From NCBI GenBank assembly GCA_037957365.1, contig JARHVA010000224.1:1837501-1901500 (forward strand): a stretch of DNA of 64,000 bases, given 5' to 3'. Positions 10,975-22,689 of the stretch are shown here, one piece after another; the first letter of the stretch is position 1; every line of letters begins with the position of its first letter. Source of the stretch: Torreya grandis (lineage: Eukaryota; Streptophyta; Pinopsida; Cupressales; Taxaceae). The notes under the pieces were generated by a model that made no database searches, was not told where the DNA came from, and saw only the letters and a list, made by a program, of their open reading frames with translations. The position numbers and the translations under genes were made by a program.

Positions 10975-11150
10975 TATAAGAAACCTAAGTAACACTCTTG
11001 CTATTTTACGAGCAACCTAAGTAATGCTCTAACTATATTATGAGTAACCTAAGTAACGCTCTCACTATTTTTTGAGTAACCTAAGTTTGAATGCTCTCAC
11101 CATTTTATGAGAAACCTAATTTTGAACACTCTCACCATTTTGTGAGCTTG
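10975..11150 (+). repeat. 32-bp minisatellite (unit A)
   Basis: Five units with cores aacctaa at 10982, 11014, 11046, 11078 and 11113 (periods 32, 32, 32, 35). The unit is roughly aacctaagtaacgctctc followed by actattttatgagt. Later units change to aacctaagtttgaa. Confidence 0.85.
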
Positions 11151-11739
11151 AACCATTTAGTGTCTCTTCATTCTTGATCGAGTTGAGATACTTTAAAAAA
11201 TAATTCCAAAAACATTTATATAACTGTTAGAAAAGAATTAAAAAACATGGACAACTTCTTTGCCTTAAGGATTCTAGGAACCCTTACTAAGTTTCAAGCA
11301 AATCACTTGTCACTTAGTTTCCCCATTTTTTTTTGCCTTTTACCTCATACACTTTCCATTTTAAAAAACCATTCTTATTCTTTTATCACATCCATTATGT
11401 TTGTTTTCACCAGTTATCATTTTACTCCCATTCCCTGGGAGAACTACATTTGTCCTGAAGTTTTTTATTAGATATTACATCTACGTAACTATGTAGATAA
11501 CATCCACTTGCCTAGTGCATATGGAGACAACTTGGCCACCCCCTTATTTTTCTTCTATTCCCCCATTTTTTTCATTTTTTAAATTGTCACTTATTTTCTA
11601 GGGGCAATATTCATATTGTTTCTATTGAGTGTTTCTTTATTATTTTGTTTGTGTGCTTGTTTGTTTACTTTCAGCACTGTTGCCTTGATTCATTCTATGT
11701 GTGTTTATTGGGTGATTATTTGTGTGCACTTGTACTCAA

Positions 11740-11839
<100 letters not shown>

Positions 11840-12209
11840 ATTGTCATCATGGTTTTTATCATTCATGTATTAATTTCTATTTTGAGTACTGGATTTCAGG
11901 AGTCAGTCCTTATGCATATTTTGGCCAAGTCCTCATGATATTATATCATGATACCTACTGACATGTGATACAACAAACCTCAGCTTCAAGAAGTATATTC
12001 AACAATGGTGGCATTTCTTTGACACTGACATCCTGATTTAATCCCAATCATATCCCAAATAGATTAATTAACTATGAAAGAATTTTAACCTTTATTAGTT
12101 CATATGAGCATCTCCCTACTAGTAGGTTATAGTTTGTTCTAATTCATCATTACCATATATGTTAAGCTACCATCATTAATCAAATAATCAATCACATTTG
12201 TCATAATTG

Positions 12210-12540
12210 GGGTCTAATTATTATAACTACCTATGGGAAAATCATTTCACACCATCTCACCTGCATTTCTCAATGATTATAACCACCTTTGGTCAAATCA
12301 TTGTGTTTTCACCACTTTACATTTTATACCCATACAAGGGCACATGGTTATCTTGTTTTTCTATCCTAACTATGGTATCTCCATCTTCTCAATGATTATA
12401 ACTGCCTATGGGTAAATCATTGTGTTATCATACCACATTGCCACTATCAAGGTACAATGCTTATAACTACCTTTAGGCAAACCATTGTACATCGTCCCAC
12501 CTGGATTCTCAATAATTTTGACTATTTTTTAAAAACAATT
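12210..12540 (+). repeat. Series of stem-loop repeat units around TAACTACCTATGGG (unit A)
   Basis: Four or five units of the form CAATGATT-ATAACyACCTwTGGG-nAAATCATTG. At 12271-12303 and 12390-12422 the outer 8-mers caatgatt and aatcattg are exact reverse complements, so each unit can fold. Later units at 12455 and 12510 are decayed. Unit B keeps the series at about 34598-34930. Confidence 0.75.
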
Positions 12541-12758
12541 ATTTTTTTCACCCCATCATATTTCCTTTCTTTGGTCCCCTCATTTCACTTCTTATCGAGG
12601 GATCATTTATCAACCTACTTATACCAACCATTCCCTCGAGGGGACATCATACAGTTAGTTTATCATCATTATAGTTGTAGGCACACATGACCTTTTCATT
12701 CTTTGAGAATACATTAATGTGATTATAGATTGAAATGCTTTCCCAAATAGAGGCAAAC

Positions 12759-14062
12759 TATAGACACCTAAATCTGGCCACTGATAACCTCCAATCAAAC
12801 TTTTGACCAATTTCCACCCAAAATGCAAAATTTGGCCTAAAAACACTAAAATGCATCAAATAAGTTGAAAATAAAATATTCAAGTGCTGATTTTGGATAG
12901 AGTATCATAAAATGGGGCAATGCAATTTATGGGCTAGCTAACTTTGATCAGTTCATTTTTAGTCAAAATGCTAATTTGTACCTAGGTGCTCTGGATTGCT
13001 CTTTTCTATCAAATTTCTTGTACGAGATGCGTGCCTTTGTTATTTTATATTGGTAACATACTAAATGGGATAGCAGATCCAACACATTGAACATTGAATT
13101 TCAATTCTAATCCATTCAAAATTTAGACTAATAACAAGGCATTTTGATCAATTTGAGTAAATTGTGCACAAAGTGCTTAATCATGCTTAAGAGCTAGTTA
13201 AACCAAATTAAAGACTAATTAATAATTCCATGGAAACTTTTTGAAAACTCATTTTTAGAAATGAATATTGAATATCTACATCATCAAGTGACTTCATTTC
13301 TTGGGAAGACATCCTTAGGCAATAAATACCATAAATATCAGGGTTCATGCCTACCATGCTTCATCAAAGCCCTCTATGCCTCTTAATTGTTCCTCTATCC
13401 TAAATATTTATGACCCTATTTATAAATTTTAATTATAAAACTATATTAATTGTTATCCACACATCTTAATCTTGAGATGGACGGTCCAAGTTGATTCTAA
13501 TCAATCTAAAAATTTTATAAATAGGAGGCCTTGCTTATTGAATTTTAAGTCTTGATATTACAAAGTTATAATGCAAAAATTATTATAAAGGCTATTTAAA
13601 TTAGTGTTACCATGCCAAATTGATTCCAAGCCAAGCCAAGCCAAAGCCACAAGGCACCAAGGAGAAGAGGAGATATCCAAGCCTCCTTTGATGAAGACTT
13701 CATCAGCATAAGCCAAACAAGTCACTACAACACACATTTTGGAGCATCCAAGGAAGGTAAAATAAGGTTTATTTTGAATTTTATTTGTGTGTTTTATTCA
13801 TGTTTGTTAATTAATCTCTCCCTAGTGTCTAGGCCTAGAGATTTTATTCTAGTTAGTGTGTTTCTTTCATTTTGAAACTAACACGTTACTAACCATCCTC
13901 TTTTGAGTCAAATTCCTAGCTCACACTTATTTTTTAATTTGGTTAGCCAAGACAATACATATGTAAAAAAATAATGAAAAATGTGCATAAGATTTAAATC
14001 TGTTAAAAATGTCTGAGTATGTCAAGCATGCCAAAATTGATATTGCTAATTTTAATTTCTGC
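12759..14062 (+). repeat. Tat-type 1.3 kb LTR (unit A)
   Basis: Starts tatagacacctaaatctgg (family TGTAGACACC...) right after a polypurine tract, and carries a TATA box at 13516. The right end is frayed relative to unit B, where the LTR ends ccaaatttttgtgtctaca. No partner LTR is in the window, so both ends are inferred from the termini and the neighbouring PPT. Confidence 0.68.
13516..13524 (+). promoter_or_regulatory. TATA box TATAAATAG of the Tat-type LTR
   Basis: TATAAATAGGAGGCC lies about 760 bp into the LTR and is conserved at 35896 in unit B. It would place transcription start about 30 bp downstream on the plus strand. Confidence 0.6.
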
Positions 14063-14958
14063 CATTTTATTTTAGTATTCAAAATTATATATTAAAAGGA
14101 TAAAATGATAAATTTGGTACCTATGATTATCCACACTTGGTGTTTATAGGTATGCCCCAAATATGCCACTTACTCCATGCAAAAAACCTCAGGGTACGTG
14201 AATCAAGCTACTACTTGGTGAACTCGTTTGGAGAATATCATGGGGTGATTATGTCCTAAGGAGATACAACCACTAAAACCATGTGTTGAGGAGTGATTAT
14301 TCTTCATTAACCATTGGAGAATGAGAAGTGTTATAATTTGATTACCATATAAATGTCAACTACACTACTATAAATATCATCATAATTATTTTTTGGAACC
14401 CTAAACTAGGTTTATATGCAAAGGTGGAAATGCAAAATAGGTTTTCATGTTAAGGTGGAGAAAAAAAAATATGAATTTTTTAGCTTCATATCAACCAATA
14501 CATTTTTTTTTTGGATTCAATCTATTTAGATGGTACCATCATTCCCTATCATTTCACAACATATAAATAGAAAAGTGTTTACATGAACTAAATTCATGCT
14601 TAAAATTTGAACCATCTATACCTTAAAGTGATATATTATTCCATAATTAGTCTATCATAATGTCATATAATGTCTATCAATTTGATAAAATTTTCATGAT
14701 ATACTCATATAATCTATTTGAAAATGTTGTAGAATATCCAAACTATTCCTTAGAATTATGTAGGATGCATCACATATGTCTTTCATGTACCTCATTTTGT
14801 CTTATATATCTCATCTCAATCACATGATGTGACTCAAAATATAAACTATCTATCTATCATGACCCAAATCTCTAAGATAATCCTACTAAATGGAAATCTT
14901 ATGAATCACTCATCTCAAAAGAAAGAGTTATGCACATTGTGTGTTATATATAAAAATG
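14063..14958 (-). other. Segment X, truncated copy X1
   Basis: Aligned with the first 900 bp of X2 (36470-37350) and X3 (42448-43299). No coding signal in this part. It stops at the 4-bp word ATGT (14956-14959), where it is fused to the inside of the chromovirus LTR; see findings. Confidence 0.65.
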
Positions 14959-15064
14959 TGGGATAATTTAACTATGTTCAAGTAACAACTTACAAATCAT
15001 ATGCATCTATAGAGATTAATACACTAATAATGCAAAGAGAAGGGTAGGAAATGGTTTCCTAACA
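14959..15064 (-). repeat. Chromovirus-1 3' LTR, truncated
   Basis: Matches the last third (plus-strand order) of the 326-bp LTR at 46732-47057, ending cctaaca at 15064. The polypurine tract follows as tccctttcccc on the plus strand. The rest was removed by deletion. Confidence 0.8.
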
Positions 15065-15099
15065 TCCCTTTCCCCTTAGAAAATTTTTTATACTCAAAT

Positions 15100-16600
15100 C
15101 TTTAGATGTAGGAATCATTGATGAATTTGGAATAATGGTTCCCATGTTGCATCTTTTGGTTATATGTCTTGCCATTAAATTAAGAATTTTGTGATTGAGT
15201 GGGAGTAAATTTGGTAGGTATGCATGTCCAAGACAACTTATGGTTCAAGAATGATGGATCCTTCATTATCAATTTCTAGGGAAATTATTTTCCCTATGAT
15301 GTTGGTTTTAAGAAGTTTATTCAAACATGATACATGAAAGATTGGGTGAAATTGAGAGGAAGGTGGAATCTCCAACTTGTAAGAAATAGACCTAATCTAC
15401 TGGAGAACCTTAAATGGCCCATAAAACTTTAGATCAAGTTTATGACACCCTTTTGGTTTCAGGGATGATTACTTGTATGGATGTATATGAAGAAAAGCCA
15501 TATCACTAGGTTGAAAGGTACACTTAAAGTGGTGTTTATCAGCATGTTTCTTCATTTGATTCTATGCCAGATGGATATTTCCACATAGGGTCCTAAGAAT
15601 TTGATCATGATGTCAAAGAGTAGTGTCAACTGCCTAAACTAGTGAACTATTGTGGTTATAAGGGGGAAGTGTTGGGGATGATTGACCATAAACCACTTCA
15701 TATGGAGTCATTTTATTAGAAGTGTGGTAGTAGGTATTGTACCACCATTCTATAAGAGGAATCCATTTTTCCCACTGTTGTTTTTATTTTGAAGCAAAGT
15801 TATAAATGAATGTTTCTACTTATTTATTGATAATTTGTGTCTATCCATATATTTTGGAGGAGATACCTAGATCTCATATTTAGTTGTGTGTTTGTGTATC
15901 AAAATAACTCTATCCAAAAATAGTTGGTGAAAGTTTCATCATGATCAAATATGATTGAAGAAGGGATGCCATGAAGATGGAAGATCTGATCCAATAAAAC
16001 TTGTGTGACCATAGAGGTTGTATAGGGATGGTTGAGGTCACAGAAATGACTATATTTGGAGAGGTGATCTAACATGACTAGGATCACTATTATTTCTCCA
16101 AATTTAGGGAGACCCTCATTAAAATTCATAGAAATATCTATCCAGATCCTAGTAGGAATGAACAAGGGCTCAAGTAAACTAGGAATCACTATTGTTTCAC
16201 CTTTTTTGCATTAGCAAGTATCACATTCAGCCACTATATGTTAAATTTCCCTTTCCATTCCTTTCCAAAATAAGTTTAAACGTGTCCACTCATATGTATT
16301 GAGAAATCTTGAGTGCCCTATGGATGTTGAAGAATGGATTTCATAGAATACATTTTGATGAAGGTCTATACTATGGGGAAGCATTAGATGGCCCTTATAT
16401 TATAGAGAAACACTATCACATGAATAATGTGGTATTACAGAGGGGGTAGTGGCCAATTGATAAATGAGGTGGTTTAAGGAGGGATCATTTACATACCCTT
16501 GGTGTACATATTACAACAAGTTCAAAATGGGCATGGAGGTGGAAGAAATGGAAGTTTGGTCCTTGAATATGTGTAAGAGAGCATCTGTCATGACATTATC
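15100..16600 (-). pseudogene. Chromovirus-1 integrase and chromodomain, broken
   Basis: The integrase core lies at 15899-16189: RIWIDISMNF carries the first catalytic Asp, FDHDETFTNYFW the second. Further along, KLDLKFYGPFKVLQ and SQFHPIFHVSCLN (about 15330-15450) are the C-terminal integrase domain. Around 15110-15230 the frame reads SHSITKFLI-stop-WQDI-stop-PKDATWEPLFQIH, a chromodomain with its W and DATWEP residues. In chromoviruses this domain directs integration toward particular chromatin. At least three in-frame stops fall in the chromodomain region alone. Confidence 0.83.
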
Positions 16601-17800
16601 TTTATTATTATTGTAAGTGATCTCGTAATCATAGCCCATGAGTTTACTAAACCATTTATGTTGTGTTGGTGATGAGACCCATTACTCTCAAAAATATTTC
16701 AAACTCTGGTGATTGGTGTTGATATAAAAATTATTCCCAAGTAAGTGTGACCACCATTTTTTTACTACAAATAGAATTTCCATCATCTCCTTTTCATTTA
16801 TAGACAAAGCTAAATTCCATCTAGAAATAGATTTTTAGTGAAAGTAATGAGGCACCCCTCTTGGAAAAGAATAGCACTCAGGCCATTGCCACATACATCA
16901 TTTTTGATGGTGAAGTTTGGCATGGCCAAAACTAGTGTGATACACAACCTATTTGAGTGCCATGAATGCCTAGTTAGTTGTATCATCCCATCTAAATGCA
17001 TCCTTATTTAGTAAGGAATTAAAGGGAGCCACAATATTTATATAATCTTTGGTGAACTTGTGATAGTATTATGTAAGGCCTAGGAAGCCATGAAGGCTCT
17101 TGAGGGTTGTTGGTTAAAACCAATGCTACATGACACTAATTTTTTTTGAATCCATGAGAACCCCACCAACTAAAATAGTTTGTCCTAGATATTTAACTTC
17201 CTCTTGATCGAAAGAACACTTGGATTACTTGGAAAATAATTGATTGTCTGCTAGAATTTGTAATTCCTTGTTGAAATGTTGGAGATGCTTAGCCCATGTG
17301 TGGTTGTAGATCAAAATATCATCAAAGAAAACCAAAATAAATTGACAGAGGAAAGGCCAAAAGATTTTATTCATTAGTGCCTAAAATGTTGAAGGGGCAT
17401 TTGGAAGTCCAAATGGCATGACCAAGATTCCATAGTGACCATCTTGAGTGCATAACACTTCCTTTGGAATGTCATCAGGATACACGTGGATATGTTAATA
17501 GCCTGAATGAAGATCCAATTTGGAGAAAAATTTTCCCCATGGAGCTCATCAAGAAGCTCATCGATGAACATAATTGGAAATTTATCTTTGATAGTGGGGT
17601 GCTTAAGGGAAAAAAATTTAATGTAAAGGTGTCATGAACCATCATTTTTGTTGATAAGAAGTACTAGGGAGGATTATGTGCTAGTGTTGGGGTGAATAAC
17701 TCTAGACTTGTGGAGTTCTTATACTAGCTACTCAATCTCAATCTTTTAATAATGGGGATAGAAAAATGGCTGAATGTTGGTGGGATGATTTATAGAAGGA
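16600..17800 (-). pseudogene. Chromovirus-1 reverse transcriptase and RNase H, broken
   Basis: RT is recognised from [13 protein letters not shown] at 17571 (family: start of the palm region) and ILVFFDDILIY at about 17310-17340, which keeps the two catalytic Asp residues of the FFDD box. RNase H follows at 16810-17001 with VLAMPNFTIKNDVCGNG and LFQEGCLITF; the usual first catalytic Asp of the CDASG box is replaced in NDVCGNG. Frame changes and stops occur between these blocks. Confidence 0.82.
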
Positions 17801-18199
17801 GAAGAATGTGATGATATTTAAGGTGTGAAGAGGAAAACCTAGTGTCTCTATAAAGATGTTTGCATGCTTGTCAAGGATGAATTATAAATCAATAGGGTAG
17901 GTCGTAGCAGTGGGGGACTAGAGTTGGATAGAGTGTAATTAGATAATAACCCCATGTGAGCCTTTCTTTAGAATATATTCCATATGATGGGAATTGATGA
18001 TGTGAGTAGATCTAATTAATAACCTTTTTAAGGTGTGATTTTAGCCACTATTTATGAACTGCATCTAAATCTTAGAGAATTCCCATAGAATAGGTACCAA
18101 TGTGCAGAGACACTATGTCCCTAACACCATATCACATCCTCATAAGGGTAGGTAAAATGTATATGAGCAAAGAGTATAATCACCGATCATCATCCACAC

Positions 18200-18610
18200 A
18201 ATCTGATACTTCCCTTTACATGGAAATGTTCCCCCATTATCAATCATGACTTCAAAGTTAGAATAAGGATGCACAAAGTAGTCTACTTAGCACTGAAGGG
18301 ATCAATGAAATTGTGAGTGCTTCTAGAGTCAATGAGGATTGTGAGAGGGATGTTTTTAAATATACACTTGACCTTTATAGTTTGAATGGTGGTGATAATA
18401 GGTAATATATGTAGATATATCTTATGTTGATTCTCCTTAGCTATTGAGTCCTTTGAGGGGATTTATTCTTCTTGAGCATCCTAGAATTATTGGATATCAA
18501 GTTCATTGTCCTGCTCTTGTGATGATTCCACATCTAGAAAGTTTATATTTTGTGTGACACACCTATAACCCTTAACCCATTTGTCATCAAAATTATAACA
18601 TAATCCTTTC
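18200..18610 (-). pseudogene. Chromovirus-1 zinc knuckle and aspartic protease, broken
   Basis: The zinc knuckle reads GLCYNFDDKWVKGYRC (about 18557-18605): the first and last Cys remain, the middle Cys is Phe and the His is Tyr. The protease active site reads LIDSRSTHNFID (about 18300-18340), where the family has DSGSTHNF, so the catalytic Asp is present but the Gly is Arg. Confidence 0.78.
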
Positions 18611-18649
18611 TTCTTACAATCCCACATCTATACCTCAATATGGAACTTG

Positions 18650-19330
18650 ATCAACGTGGTTATGATTGGCCACTGGTTTGTTGTGTTCTTTATGGATGGG
18701 AAAGTGGGGAGTCGACATTGTGCTAAGAGTTTATCTTATGAAAACTTAGTTAGAACCAAAACATCCATCATATTTTTGGGAAAAAAACATTTTCACCTCT
18801 GAATGGATGTCTCTTTGAGGCCACTAATTAAAAAACTCATTAATAATTCATCTAATAACCCTTCAATGTGATTAGTCAATTTCTCGTATTGAATATAATA
18901 ATCATGAATGGTACTTGTCTAGTGAAGTTTGGTGAGAGATCTTATAAAGTTCATGAATACCAAGGGAATAAACCTACCTAGAAGTAAGGATGCAAAGGTT
19001 TTCTAATTAAGTTCATCATATGACTTGAGATACCAAATTTACCAGTGGAGTTCTTCTTGTTCCAAGTGGAAAGAATAAATTAGGACTTTGTTGACATAAT
19101 AATTATTATGAAGGTTGAAGAATTTCTTGGATCGATATATCCATCCTATAGGGTTTATACCATTGAACCATGAAAAGTCCATCTTAGGCCCACATGATAT
19201 ATGGGGAGAAGAGAAACTATTCTCTGAATAATAATATTTTTTAATTTATTAAGAAAAGGTTATTATATTGATTCAATCCACATATCATATCAGTTAAGCT
19301 AGTGACCTAGGATTTTAATGTTGTGATTTC
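18650..19330 (-). pseudogene. Chromovirus-1 gag, broken
   Basis: PKMDFSWFNGINPIGWIYRS at about 19120-19185, followed by KKFFNLHNNYYVNKVL and SFHLEQEELHW, matches the Retrotrans_gag capsid domain of Ty3/gypsy elements. The frame is broken further downstream. Confidence 0.75.
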
Positions 19331-20347
19331 CTCCTCCATGATCTGTGTGCCTGCATGGGTGGATACTATGACCAGTGTTTGTTTCTTTTTTGTCAAGGGA
19401 TATAAAAATTCATTCTAAGACATGGACAATCAGGAAAAAAATTAATTTGGGTTTAATCAATAGGGTTAAATGTACTTTTATTAGTTTTTCTGGCACCTCC
19501 TAGTTTGGATCGACAAAGGCAAAAGCAATTTAGGAATTGTAATGGAAAAAATAGAATTTTTTTCAAAGAGGAACAAGGGAGCAGAAAAGGGAAAGGAACA
19601 TTGTGGGAAAGTTTGGAAGCAAGAGGGAAAAAACTAAAAGAGTTATGGTAAAACCCAAAAAAATAAAAAAAAAATGATATTTTTCGCTAATAGAAGTAGA
19701 ATCTGGATATGGAACCTCAAAGAAAAAAATGTGTAGAATGGAATTCTAGGTGTTTCATGAAATTTTTAGAGTAAAAAGAACTATAGAGGGAGATATATGG
19801 TGAAAAAAAAAGTTTCTCTTTTTAAAAAAACCTAGTTGATACTTGGTTGCTTCTACAAAAATCCTATTTACAAGTGTGCAGTGACCAATTGCTCTCAACT
19901 ATGATCACCTTGTTGTTGGTATTTATGGGTCCCAAATTTTTTCAATTACCTAAGTGTTTTAATAAGTCTTTTTGGCCACAAATTTTGTTTGAATGAGTAC
20001 CACTCTCTAAATAAAATTTAGACATGGATTTAACCCTAACCAATAGCTCTTGGTTTAATTCATGGGTAAAAACTAATCAATCTAGATGGGGTCATTACCC
20101 TTTTAACTAGCATGTCCTCTCAATGGGATAGATACTTCAAGGTTCCTATGTTAATCCTCACAATGAGTTTTAGAGCTTATTCCCAAGTACTTCCCATAGT
20201 TATGTAGAGGGATATTTATCCTTATATGAACTTTTAATGAATATGTATAAAATAGAGGCAAAGAAAAATATTTACGTAAATGGCATAACTCCTAGAAAGC
20301 CACAACTAGAAAAACAATTCTCTAAAATCTACTTGTATGTCGAGAAA
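19331..20347 (-). other. Chromovirus-1 leader and gag N-terminus
   Basis: About 1 kb between the PBS and the recognisable gag. Decayed, with A-rich runs; no clear frame. Missing from the second copy because of the deletion ending at 51099. Confidence 0.5.
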
Positions 20348-20361
20348 GCACTCTGATACCA
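20348..20361 (-). other. Chromovirus-1 primer-binding site
   Basis: Minus strand TGGTATCAGAGTGC two bases inside the 5' LTR; the first 11 nt fit the initiator tRNA-Met 3' end. Confidence 0.85.
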
Positions 20362-20363
20362 AA

Positions 20364-20692
20364 TGTGAGGATCTTTATACACTAATTTCTGAACTACAAA
20401 AAGTAAATGAGTAATAAAATGAACTTTGAAAAATAACCCAAAATAACCTTTAGATTGCATGCCACTTTGAGGGGAGAACCTCCTCTGAGCAAGCTCAAGA
20501 TAATAATATTAGTGGATGCTTTCATTAGGTCTCAAAACTTAATTAAATACTAAATCTATTTTAACAACTACTACTTCCCATATATGTGGGATAATTAAAA
20601 TATGATTAAGGGATGACTTACAAAGCATATGCATCTATAGTGACTAATACACTAATAACTTAAAGAGATGGGTAAGACACATGATCTTAACA
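20364..20692 (-). repeat. Chromovirus-1 5' LTR (329 bp)
   Basis: Plus-strand ends tgtgaggatc and cttaaca. Aligned along its length with the 326-bp LTR at 46732-47057. The flanking 5-mers (gataa at the left in copy 2, tatgg at the right in copy 1) do not match, so the target duplication has decayed or lies elsewhere. Confidence 0.83.
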
Positions 20693-20762
20693 TATGGACA
20701 CTATAATGTGTAGGCCAATGGATTGGAGATCAATAAAACAACATGCATACCCATTCATAATT

Positions 20763-22300
20763 CTAAGATGCCCCACATGCTTTCATTGCATCTAATTCTA
20801 ATATGAAATAATTATATGAGGGATCAGGCACTCTTGAGTGGGATATTGCTATGGAAGAGGAATATAGCTCCTTGCATATAAATAATGCTTGAGATTTAGT
20901 CCCACTTCCTAAGGGAATAAAAACTTGTTTAATGCAGGTGGATCTACTAAATAAAGTTTGCATTAGATGGGTAGTAGAAAAGTTCAAAACATGTTTGGTA
21001 GTAAAGGGTGTTTATCAAGTCCCTGACATTGACAACACCAAGATTTTCACCCTAGTTTCTAAAATTAACTTAATCTGATTCACTATCGCTATTGCGATAA
21101 CACATTTTTGGTATGTTTATCAGATCGATGTGAAGAGTGTATTTCTTCACAATGACCTAAAAGAGTAACTATACATGTATCAACCATAAGGATTTATGGA
21201 ATATTCTTCCTTAGTTTATAAACTTCAAAAATCTAACTATGGACTCAAACAAGCTCCTCAAGCTTGGTATACAAATATGAACTCCTTTCTTATTTTGGTT
21301 GGGTTTCCTAGATGTCATTTAGATCCAAATGTCTACATTTTATGGTAGGATGATTCACTATTTATTATATTTATCTACATGGAAGACCTATTGATCATAA
21401 TGAGTTTTCCATCCACCATAATAGGAGTGAAAATTACTTTGTCTGATAGGTTCTCAATGATCAACTTGGGCTTGTCTCATTACTTATTCGATATTGAAAT
21501 TTCTGAGTCTAACTCTGAGATCACTATTTCATAGTCCAAGTATTCTCTTGATTTTCTTACATAATTTAGCATGTATGATTGTAAAATAGATTTGAATCCT
21601 TTTCTATCTAGTGTGAAGCTTGAGGTTGATTGCCCATCTCCTTTGGTTAATGCTACCTCATATCAAAAATTTGTTGGTAGTCTCATATATCTTATGGACA
21701 TTAGACCTGACCTTTCATATGTAGTGGGCATGATCTGTAGACTCATGTAAGAATCACAGAGCTGCAATATAAAGTAGTTAATCAGATCATTCACTATGTT
21801 TAGGGTGCTCATAGTTTCAAGATTCACTATGGAACAAGCATTGACATTGAATTAATTGGTTATATAGATTCAAATTGGGCTAGTGATATTCAGAATCATA
21901 AATCTAATTAGGCTATAGTTTCTCCCTTAATTTAGGTACAATTAGTTGGTCAAAAAAGAAGTAAAATGTTATTGCTTTATCTTTTATAATGGTAGAATAT
22001 AAATAATTTTTTAATGTTGCCACTAAAGCTATTTGGCTTTAGGGGATCCTTACTAAGTTTGGAATCTAGTTTCGATGACCAACAATCGTCTTCTACAATA
22101 ACCAAAACACAATCCAAATCTATATGAATTTGGTCCTCCATCAATGGACCAAGAATATCGATATTCATATGTCTTTCAATGAATATCTCATCCATGAGTA
22201 GATCATTGGTCTTTTTTACATCTAGACAATAGAGTAAATTGATAATATATTCACCAAACCTTTCACTGAGAGTAAGTATCTTCATTTTTTAGCTCTTCTT
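20763..22300 (+). pseudogene. Copia-2 reverse transcriptase and RNase H (unit B), broken
   Basis: Reads copia RT almost throughout: GTLEWDIAMEEEYSSLHINN, then DLVPLPKGIKTCL, IDVKSVFLHNDLKE with the first catalytic Asp, and YGLKQAPQAWYTNMNSFL. The active-site box reads FIYMEDLLI where the family has YVDD, so the first Asp of the pair is Glu. Later blocks are PLVNATSYQKFVGSLIYLM and RPDLSYVVGM, then the RNase H as in unit A. Frequent TAG/TGA stops. It continues the integrase fragment whose counterpart is at 45474-46731; the chromovirus sits between them. Confidence 0.86.
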
Positions 22301-22423
22301 AGGGTTTAGGTAGCTTCATCTTCTTCCTCCTATGGGGGATCATCTCTATGTACTCCAGTACCTCATTAGGCCTTTGTGTCAAGACCCAATTCTTCTACCC
22401 ATATAAGCTACACTTAAAGGGGG

Positions 22424-22689
22424 TGTTTTTGTCGACTTCTTTCCCACTTGGTTTTGTCTATACAGTCTATTCAAGTTTTCTTAGGTTTAATAAAGGTATT
22501 TAAGGGGTAAATAATCCTACATGCATGAAAATGCTAGGACTTGTCTATTTTTCACCTATATAAGGAACCTTCCTATGTAATTTTTGGATAATGCTTATTA
22601 ATACAAAAAAACAATGATACAAGTTTATTCCTCTTTTGATTTATTTTCTTTCTTAGGTTTCACTACTTCATACATTTTTTCTTCATGCA
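22424..22689 (+). repeat. Copia-2 3' LTR (unit B)
   Basis: Begins TGTTTTTGTCGAC after the polypurine tract aaaggggg. TATA-like ctatataagga near 22556. The end at gca (22689) is tentative. Confidence 0.62.

Larger units (their letters stand above)
14959..20692 (-). mobile_element. Chromovirus-1: Ty3/gypsy element with chromodomain (unit A)
   Basis: On the minus strand: 5' LTR (20364-20692), PBS (20348-20361), leader, gag with zinc knuckle, protease, RT, RNase H, integrase, chromodomain, polypurine tract, and a 3' LTR of which only 106 bp survives. This order and the chromodomain place it among chromoviruses. It was inserted into Copia-2 between integrase and reverse transcriptase: Copia-2 RT follows at 20763, and in the second copy Copia-2 integrase precedes the LTR at 46731. 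All coding parts carry stops. Confidence 0.87.

Noticed and set aside
10975..11150. CRISPR array
   Set aside because: Repeat units are contiguous and diverged, with no unique spacers, and the setting is plant retrotransposon DNA.
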